A stretch of 29,690 nt of DNA from a virus: positions 1 to 29,690 of the IMG/VR virus record IMGVR_UViG_3300010970_000141; one strand, 5' to 3'. The notes beneath the pieces were generated by a model. That model was given only the letters and a program-made list of their open reading frames with translations. It did not search any database and was not told where the DNA came from. Shown one piece after another: positions 23,814 to 29,690 of the stretch (position 1 is the first letter of the stretch; every line of letters begins with the position of its first letter). Made by a program: the position numbers and the translations under genes.

Positions 23814-25967
23814 ATGGGAAAATCATTAAAAGACTTATTAAATGAGTACAATTTTCAGGATAATCAATTAAATCCTAGAAATGTAAAAGCTGATATGCTT
23901 TCCCCTTTGCCTGATGGTAAGTTTGCAAACGATATTAAGCAAATAAATAATCTTGCTAAAAACTCTGGTGATATTTACGGAAAAGATATTGTCCGTATAA
24001 CTACACAGGGTAAAGTAGATACTAAAAAAATAACAAAAGCTGCCCTAAAAGTAACTGGTAATATTATACAAACGGGATTAGGATTGTTTGGTAAAATTGG
24101 AAAAGCAGCGGGTAGTGCTATAAACGATACATTAAATACTACACAACACCCACTATTGCCATCCGATTTAGTTGTTGGTAATAATGTAACCGATGGTGGG
24201 TTATATGCAAAATTAGCAGCAGGTAGTGTAAACAACCAAAAAACAGCAATAGGCAATTTTTTAAGCGGAGTAGCAACACCTAAACAATTTAAACAAAATA
24301 TAGGACCAGCAGCCGTTAGTGCAGTTTCTACATTTGCTTTAAAAGGTTTGGAAAAGGTAGCAAGTAAATTAAATATAGCATCGGCTGCAAGTAATTTGGG
24401 TATAAATCCTGCTTTAAATGTAAATGGTGTATTTGGATTAGACCCAAAGTTCCCATCAACACAAATACCAGTACAAGATATTAGAAGTATTAAACCTGGA
24501 ATTGCATCAAATCAATTTCAATTGGCAAGAAACCCAAACTTTACGGATAGTTATGAAGGGACAAATAAACCAAATAAATTGGAAGTAGATGGTGGTGGAT
24601 ATTCAAAAGCTGGAATGGATGTTAATGAATATTTAAAAATTAATTCCGTAGAAAATACCAACTTTACAATAGGAAATGCGGGGGAAATGCAACAATATCC
24701 GGATTTGGGTTTTAATTCAAACGATAATATAGGGATTGGTGTACGAAGACAAAGTTTTACCGAAGGATTATTTAATCCATACAAATTAGAAGATGGAAAA
24801 CGTACCAAAGAAGGTATGAATTTAGATGGTTTTTTAATTGTAAAAGATGGTGATAATGGTATGTATAAAATACCTGATATTGTAAAAGAAGGAACACCAA
24901 AACGATTTACTCAAAAAGTAGTTGATACAACTGGTAAAAATCCAAATTTTGAATTTTTTGCAGGATATAAAAACAAAAAATCAAACCCAATAAAAGGAGA
25001 CCATCGTGAAAAATCTAGTAATGCATTAAAAGATGCATCATCGGATTTAATAACAATGCGTTTTAAAGAAAAGGGTAGTTCGGATTTTATATATCTATTA
25101 TCAAACATAACGGGATTTACAGATACACCAACTCCAACTTGGGGAGAAGCTAAAGCAGTTGGTTCGCCGTATAAGTTTTATTTTTATGAAAGTTTTGAGA
25201 GGGAAGTTTCATTTAAAACTCAAATATATGCATCAGCCGAATCTCAACTTGGTATGGTATGGGAAAAGGCAAATAAAATAATGAAACTTACTAATGGTAA
25301 ATCAGGAGGAGTTGCTGGTATTAAAGGAAAAATATGTAGTTTAAAACTAGGTGATATGTTCGATAGTAATAATGGATTTATTACAAATTGTACTTTGACT
25401 GTTCCTGATATTTCACCTTGGGAAACAAAAGATGGTTCACAGTATCCATTCGTTTGTGAGATGGATATTACATATAAAGTAATTCAGACGGTAGCGGATT
25501 CGGATTTTTACGGACCAAATGGGGGTACTATTGCATCACCTACCTATAACCATTTAGATTTCCCATCAACTGCACCAGTACCACCACCAAATGATTTTAG
25601 TAAAGTATCTAAACCAAGTTTACCAACTATTGATTTGGTTAAGTTAAAGCCTACTCCATTAGCTAAATTTGAACCATTAAATTCCGAAAAGATAAATGGT
25701 TTTAAGCAAGAAATACAAACACAAGCTGAACTTGAAAGTATGTCTATGGAACAGGTCAATCAAATGACTGGTAATGCAATTAAACAAAATAAAATAGTAA
25801 CTAATCCAACAACCCCACCAATAACAGATGTAGCAAATACTACTACACCACCACAGAACTGGAGTAAACAACCAGAATATGACTCAAAAACTGGAGATTA
25901 CAAACGAAACATTTTTGGTAAAATAAAACTTTTCAAAGTAAGGGGTGTTGATAATAATCAAGAATAA
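23814..25967 (+). CDS. Baseplate / tail tube initiator-like protein (gp48/gp54 position)
   Basis: A 717-residue protein. Residues 50-200 are Gly/Ala-rich with possible amphipathic helices. Residues 225-400 are low-hydrophobicity with repeated Gly-Asn turns. Residues 405-570 form a beta-rich domain (MRFKEKGSSDFIYL, SPYKFYFYESFEREVSFKTQ, IKGKICSLKLGDMF, ITNCTLTVPDISPW, MDITYKVI) that resembles tube-fold baseplate proteins, which cap the hub and start tube polymerisation. The remaining 150 residues are Pro/Thr-rich and likely disordered. Gene order (tape measure, this gene, LysM-like protein, hub) matches T4-type baseplate modules, where gp48 and gp54 take this place. The precise equivalence is inference. 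Confidence 0.6.
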   Translation: MGKSLKDLLNEYNFQDNQLNPRNVKADMLSPLPDGKFANDIKQINNLAKNSGDIYGKDIVRITTQGKVDTKKITKAALKVTGNIIQTGLGLFGKIGKAAGSAINDTLNTTQHPLLPSDLVVGNNVTDGGLYAKLAAGSVNNQKTAIGNFLSGVATPKQFKQNIGPAAVSAVSTFALKGLEKVASKLNIASAASNLGINPALNVNGVFGLDPKFPSTQIPVQDIRSIKPGIASNQFQLARNPNFTDSYEGTNKPNKLEVDGGGYSKAGMDVNEYLKINSVENTNFTIGNAGEMQQYPDLGFNSNDNIGIGVRRQSFTEGLFNPYKLEDGKRTKEGMNLDGFLIVKDGDNGMYKIPDIVKEGTPKRFTQKVVDTTGKNPNFEFFAGYKNKKSNPIKGDHREKSSNALKDASSDLITMRFKEKGSSDFIYLLSNITGFTDTPTPTWGEAKAVGSPYKFYFYESFEREVSFKTQIYASAESQLGMVWEKANKIMKLTNGKSGGVAGIKGKICSLKLGDMFDSNNGFITNCTLTVPDISPWETKDGSQYPFVCEMDITYKVIQTVADSDFYGPNGGTIASPTYNHLDFPSTAPVPPPNDFSKVSKPSLPTIDLVKLKPTPLAKFEPLNSEKINGFKQEIQTQAELESMSMEQVNQMTGNAIKQNKIVTNPTTPPITDVANTTTPPQNWSKQPEYDSKTGDYKRNIFGKIKLFKVRGVDNNQE

Positions 25968-25976
25968 TAAAAAAAT

Positions 25977-26258
25977 ATGGGAAGATACGATAAATTAGAT
26001 GGACAAAATGTAGTTGGTAAAGGAATAGTATATGATTCACTATTACTCCCATATATAGAACCGTCTGATTCCGATATAATGATTATTACGGAAGAAGAAG
26101 ATAGATTGGATTTATTAGCAAATCAATTTTATGGTAATCCAGAATTATGGTGGGTAATCGCTACATACAATAACCTTACAGATATAGATATAAAATTAGA
26201 ACCTGGATTACAATTAAGAATACCAAACAGGTCATCCGTAGTTACACAATTATTTTAA
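25977..26258 (+). CDS. Small baseplate LysM-like protein (gp53-like)
   Basis: A 93-residue protein. Residues 31-90 match a LysM-like fold used in phage baseplates: EEEDRLDLLANQFYGNPELWWVIA, then DIDIKLEPGLQLRIP. The DxLxxIAxxxYGxxxxWWxIAxxN pattern is shared by T4 gp53 and by P2 gpX-type tail proteins, which join the hub or tube end to the wedges. It stands nine bases after the preceding gene and six before the hub gene, so all are translated from one mRNA. No SD is visible. Confidence 0.8.
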   Translation: MGRYDKLDGQNVVGKGIVYDSLLLPYIEPSDSDIMIITEEEDRLDLLANQFYGNPELWWVIATYNNLTDIDIKLEPGLQLRIPNRSSVVTQLF

Positions 26259-26264
26259 TAGTTT

Positions 26265-28442
26265 ATGAACCATTTTCCATTTTTTGCACCTGTTAGTACC
26301 GACGTAATAAATGCTATAACAAATTTAGACAAAGCTGCGTTTGCAGGAGCTATGCCTTTTGTATATTTTCACGAACATAATGGACAAAAAACAATAGGTA
26401 CGGAAGCAAGTTACAGATATAGTAATTCATCTTTTGATAGATTTCCGCCATTAATAACAAATTTAGAAGTAAAACCAACTGGTACAATGGGAGTTGTACG
26501 AGAAGGTTCGGTTACTGTTAAGTTTTCATCTATGGTACAAATGAAAAATTATCAAAACTTTTTTAGAATAGGAAGTGCCAAAACAATAGTTTGGGGATGG
26601 AATCAAAATAGATTGGATGGTGGTGATATAAAGGATATAACTATTGATGATGCGTTTTCAAAACCATTTGTTGGAAATATTGATTATTGGCAAAATTGGA
26701 TAAAACAACATAAGCTATCTGCTGATGTAATGGTAGGTCCTCTTATCAATTTTAATTTTACCGTAAATAACGATGCATCTGTTGATGTTGTATTTACTGT
26801 TGGATGTCCAACTGAAATAACCGCATATTTGGGTTCTCATAAACAAAATGCAAAATCTGTAAAAACAGGTGATAAAGCTAATGTATCTGCGTATAGAGTA
26901 GCAAATCTGCTTGGAATGACGGATGCCGAATATGACGCATTATTAGGTAGTGAAATAAAACCAAATTTAATAAACTATGAGTATTCACAGTCTAGTTTAT
27001 CGCAAACTTGGAATAGTATTTTAAGTAATATTGGGTTACAATATGATAGTATAAGTGAAGATGTTTATATATCTTTCTTATTGATAGCAAAATATGCTAT
27101 TAACCAACGTTCAACGGGTGGTTCTTCTGGTAGATACAAATTAAATTTGGATGATTCAATAACGTGTGCACACCCAAATATGATTTCTAATTCGGAGAAT
27201 GTTATATTTTTAAATGATAAGATGGCAAATCCATCCGTTAAAGGAAAAGAAACTATATTGGATTTAGTAAATACACAGGCCTTTACCGCCAAATATGTAC
27301 CAAGTAAATGTTATCCAGAACCAAACTCATTAACTAAAACATTCAAAAATGAATCTGGTGGTACTTATGCTAACACATTCAATGCCCGTAGATGGGGAAA
27401 AATTGAAAATGTGTTTTTTAAAGTTACATTTGTACAAGATATTATCAAAAATAATGGTGATGGTAATATTGTAAATATATTAGAACAGTTGTGTAGTGAA
27501 ATAAATATAGCAACTTGCGGATTGACCGATGTAGCCCCGCAAACAACAAGTAATTCTGATGGAAAAGAAATATTTACAATTGTTGATTATGCATTAACTC
27601 CAAAAAAGAATTTAGTTCCATTATTGCCACTATTTGAAAAAAATGGTAAAAGTTCAACTATAATTAATATATCGTTTAATTGTGATTTACCAAAAGAAAT
27701 TGGTGCAATGGCAATGTTGGGTAATAGAAAGACGGTTGATTCCGGTGGGAAACTATTTTTTTCATATTTAGCTGATAAAGTATTAGATGCACCCGGTCCA
27801 AGTGACTACGAAGCATTGCCTGGTGCAACTGGTGATGGTGGTGGTTCTGGTACATCTGGAACTTCCGGTACATCGGGTACATCTGGCTCAAATGTGAAAG
27901 ACCAATGGGGCAGAGACCCAAAGGAAACTGCAAGATTAAATGAAAAAGCTAAAAAATCGGGTGCAACAAAAGATACAAACAACGATGGTATTCTTGATTC
28001 TAAATGGTTAGATGATGGCGAAGGCGGTGGTTCTTGGATAAGTGTAACTGTTGGAGCAGATGACCCACAAACTCAAATAGCAATTCAAAATGCTGCTATG
28101 GATGTTGTAATAAATGAAAGTTGTGTTCTTATATCAAACCAACCAGACGAACATACACATGGTGCTAATAATAAGGGTGTAACCAAAGCTATATTTAAAA
28201 ATACTGACTTAATTAAAGCTATGTATTTTGGGGGAGATGGTGTTAATAAAAAGAATCCACTATTACCAGTTGAATTGGAAATAACGGTTTTAGGTTTATC
28301 GGGAATAACCGCTGGACAGGTTCTTCGTATAGATAATTTACCATTTAATAATAATGGTATATTTCAAGTAAAAGAGGTAAACCATACAGTAAATGATTTA
28401 TGGGAAACAAATATAAAATTAGGATTTAGACCAGATAATTAA
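26265..28442 (+). CDS. Baseplate hub protein with TSG linker and calcium-loop-like segment
   Basis: A 725-residue protein. Residues 60-200 are beta-rich (ITNLEVKPTGTMGVVREGSVTVKF). The last 60 residues (LEITVLGLSGITAGQVLRID, GIFQVKEVNHTV, WETNIKLGFRP) match the terminal barrel of hub proteins related to T4 gp27 and P2 gpD. Between them lies an unusual insert: residues 528-542 are (S)[13 protein letters not shown], the same repeat as in the fibres, followed by a polar stretch with a D570-T-N-N-D-G-I-L-D578 loop, the spacing of a calcium-binding DxNxDGxxD motif. The insert probably exposes a flexible or calcium-dependent arm at the baseplate centre. I see no lysozyme domain. It could include functions of gp5. 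Confidence 0.7.
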   Translation: MNHFPFFAPVSTDVINAITNLDKAAFAGAMPFVYFHEHNGQKTIGTEASYRYSNSSFDRFPPLITNLEVKPTGTMGVVREGSVTVKFSSMVQMKNYQNFFRIGSAKTIVWGWNQNRLDGGDIKDITIDDAFSKPFVGNIDYWQNWIKQHKLSADVMVGPLINFNFTVNNDASVDVVFTVGCPTEITAYLGSHKQNAKSVKTGDKANVSAYRVANLLGMTDAEYDALLGSEIKPNLINYEYSQSSLSQTWNSILSNIGLQYDSISEDVYISFLLIAKYAINQRSTGGSSGRYKLNLDDSITCAHPNMISNSENVIFLNDKMANPSVKGKETILDLVNTQAFTAKYVPSKCYPEPNSLTKTFKNESGGTYANTFNARRWGKIENVFFKVTFVQDIIKNNGDGNIVNILEQLCSEINIATCGLTDVAPQTTSNSDGKEIFTIVDYALTPKKNLVPLLPLFEKNGKSSTIINISFNCDLPKEIGAMAMLGNRKTVDSGGKLFFSYLADKVLDAPGPSDYEALPGATGDGGGSGTSGTSGTSGTSGSNVKDQWGRDPKETARLNEKAKKSGATKDTNNDGILDSKWLDDGEGGGSWISVTVGADDPQTQIAIQNAAMDVVINESCVLISNQPDEHTHGANNKGVTKAIFKNTDLIKAMYFGGDGVNKKNPLLPVELEITVLGLSGITAGQVLRIDNLPFNNNGIFQVKEVNHTVNDLWETNIKLGFRPDN

Positions 28443-28443
28443 T

Positions 28444-28794
28444 ATGGAAAACATAGATATTTACAATAGTTTAATTAATACAGATGCCCAACCTATAATT
28501 GTAAGTTATGAGCAAATACCAACTGAAAACGATTATATGGCTGGTTATATATTTAGATATTTTATTCGTAAAAGAAATGATGAAAATGGTATTATTACGG
28601 AATTATCAAAACAAACATATGATAATTTCTTAAATAATTCTATGTATGTTACGTTACGAATGCGCTGGAAAATAACTGGTACAAATCAGTTTGAGGTAGA
28701 GCAACTAAACCAACGTTCAATAAATCTGTCACAAGAAACTATATCGAACATAGATACTTATGTAAAAAACCTTACAAAATTTTATAGAGGATAA
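28444..28794 (+). CDS. Hypothetical late protein
   Basis: A 116-residue protein with mixed predicted strands and a helical C terminus; no membrane segment or signal peptide. Features include YEQIPTENDYMAGYIFRYF, a basic FIRKRND segment and a VTLRMRWKITG strand. I do not recognise a family. It starts one base after the hub stop and is last in the tail unit, so it is probably a small virion or assembly protein. A weak hairpin overlaps its end. Confidence 0.6.
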   Translation: MENIDIYNSLINTDAQPIIVSYEQIPTENDYMAGYIFRYFIRKRNDENGIITELSKQTYDNFLNNSMYVTLRMRWKITGTNQFEVEQLNQRSINLSQETISNIDTYVKNLTKFYRG

Positions 28795-28816
28795 TTTGGA
28801 TATACCAAATCTTTTT
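28794..28816 (+). terminator. Short hairpin with T run at the end of the tail unit
   Basis: ATTTGG and CCAAAT form a 6-bp stem with a 5-nt loop, followed by CTTTTTC. It is weak in GC and could be a poor terminator. Its left arm contains the -33 element of the next promoter. Confidence 0.45.
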
Positions 28817-28826
28817 CTTATATTTG
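28795..28826 (+). promoter_or_regulatory. Bacteroidetes-type housekeeping promoter
   Basis: TTTG at 28795-28798, a 20-nt spacer, then TATATTTG at 28819-28826. This fits the known Bacteroidetes consensus (TTTG near -33 and TAnnTTTG near -7, 19-21 nt apart). The expected transcription start falls at about the ATG at 28831, so the mRNA may be nearly leaderless. It would give host-polymerase transcription of the replication gene early in infection. Confidence 0.75.
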
Positions 28827-28830
28827 TAAA

Positions 28831-29690
28831 ATGGTTACATATATAGAGGATTTAGATTCATTCAACAATTTCTTATTAGGGTTTAATTCTTACCCAAGCA
28901 GAATATACATCCAACTTTCGGATACGGATAAACATGCCCTAAACAATCGTATATCATTCATCGTAGTTCGTAATTTAAAAATCAACGATTATTATGTAAT
29001 CAATTTAAATCACACCGATGGGTTAAGTTTAAGAGATGATGCGTTAAAATTGTTAGAAGAATCACAAAGAAGTAAAGCAGTAATTAATGGTAAGAGTGTA
29101 ACTCATCTAATAGATTTAAAACAAGCAGTTGATATAGATTTATATAGATTTATAGCAAGTGGTGAAACCAACGAAGATAGATTCAGAGAACTACAATCAT
29201 TCTACAAACGAAGCACCCCACAATTATATCAGAACAATCTAAACGATAGTATCCCATTAGCAAAGCAAGTTGGGATAGTAAAGGATATAATGAATTACGA
29301 TTTGGGTGAGAATGGTAATGAAAACATAGTAAACTTTGTAAAGGATGCTACCGAAGTATTCCAATGGGTAGAAAAATCAGGTATATTCGTAGATGAAAAG
29401 ATGCGAGATTTACTCCCATCAAAACATATCAATAAGGATGGGTTAGTGTTTACTGAATACAACCTATTTACTTCCACTCTACGCCCGTCAAATAGGCATG
29501 GTGGTATAAACTATTCGGCTATACCAAAAAAGAGTGATATGCGCAAGGCATTCGTTAGTAGATTTAAGGATGGTAAGTTGGTGAGTATAGATTATTCGGC
29601 ATATCACCCACATCTGATTATGGGACTGATAGAAAAGTATGATATACACAAAGCATGGGAACGCCCAAAGTATGGTGTAGATTTTTACGA
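28831..29690 (+). CDS. DNA polymerase, family A-like, partial (N-terminal part)
   Basis: An open frame of 286 codons that runs off the window end. Residues 1-100 might be a degraded 3'-5' exonuclease-like domain; I see no clear DxE motif. Residues 215-263 look like the start of a family A palm and fingers: a TLRPSNRHGGINYSAIP segment (like the GRLSS...NLQNIP motif), MRKAFVS, then motif A VSIDYSAYHPHL with catalytic D254. Phage polymerases with a GRPSN...DYxAYH pattern form a divergent group of family A. The residue at the steric-gate place (E710 in E. coli Pol I) would be H259. The start at 28831 is fixed by the promoter immediately upstream. A family B reading of motif A (DxxSLYPS) was considered but fits the flanking motifs less well. 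Confidence 0.75.
   Translation, partial: MVTYIEDLDSFNNFLLGFNSYPSRIYIQLSDTDKHALNNRISFIVVRNLKINDYYVINLNHTDGLSLRDDALKLLEESQRSKAVINGKSVTHLIDLKQAVDIDLYRFIASGETNEDRFRELQSFYKRSTPQLYQNNLNDSIPLAKQVGIVKDIMNYDLGENGNENIVNFVKDATEVFQWVEKSGIFVDEKMRDLLPSKHINKDGLVFTEYNLFTSTLRPSNRHGGINYSAIPKKSDMRKAFVSRFKDGKLVSIDYSAYHPHLIMGLIEKYDIHKAWERPKYGVDFY

Noticed and set aside
29590-29625. Family B DNA polymerase based on a DxxSLYPS-like motif
   Set aside because: The preceding RPSN...INYSAIP and MRKAF segments fit the family A order; the YHP similarity may be chance.
1-29690. tRNA genes, integrase, attachment sites or insertion sequences
   Set aside because: I saw no cloverleaf-like segment, recombinase or transposase, and no terminal inverted repeats with target duplications.

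Overview
The window looks like part of the genome of a contractile-tailed, T4-type bacteriophage that infects a member of the Bacteroidetes. The phage assignment rests on a recognisable tail module: sheath, gp19-type tube, gp26-type tail assembly chaperone, tape measure, tube-initiator-like protein, small LysM/gp53-like protein and baseplate hub. The host inference rests on base composition (strongly AT-rich), on an absence of Shine-Dalgarno (SD) sequences at almost every gene, and on a near-perfect Bacteroidetes housekeeping promoter (TTTG, 20 nt, TATATTTG) directly before the DNA polymerase gene. All supported genes are on the + strand, and no stretch over 300 bases lacks a gene.

Region 1 (1-7057) is a tightly overlapping operon of modification enzymes: a sulfotransferase-like protein, a glycosyltransferase-like protein, an Fe(II)/2-oxoglutarate dioxygenase, a two-domain glycosyltransferase, a small family 2 glycosyltransferase, and a fusion of a GT4-type glycosyltransferase to a TibC/Aah-type protein O-heptosyltransferase with a Cys4 metal motif. 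Region 2 (7089-16530) encodes four fibre or appendage proteins. The last two are collagen-like (Gly-X-Y) fibres rich in Thr and Ser, each ending in an S74 intramolecular chaperone. Region 3 (16589-28794) is the tail and baseplate module. Region 4 (28831 to the window end) is the start of a divergent family A DNA polymerase under its own host-type promoter.

The most interesting reading is that regions 1 and 2 work together. A phage-encoded protein glycosyltransferase, a dioxygenase and a sulfotransferase stand next to very long Gly-Thr-Ser and Gly-Pro-X repeat fibres, which are plausible substrates. This would be a phage fibre-decoration system, loosely parallel to collagen hydroxylation and glycosylation in eukaryotes and giant viruses. 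That is inference from proximity and family knowledge, not something the sequence proves.

Regulation can partly be read. The 10-mer ATATTTATAT occurs seven times that I could find, all between genes and mostly 17-24 nt before a start codon (36 nt for the sheath), so it is a candidate phage late promoter. Two strong rho-independent terminators (after the tube gene and after the chaperone extension) and weaker hairpins divide the late region into units. Strong SD sequences appear only before the sheath and tube genes. The chaperone gene and the next reading frame overlap at a T7 run in a way that suggests programmed frameshifting.
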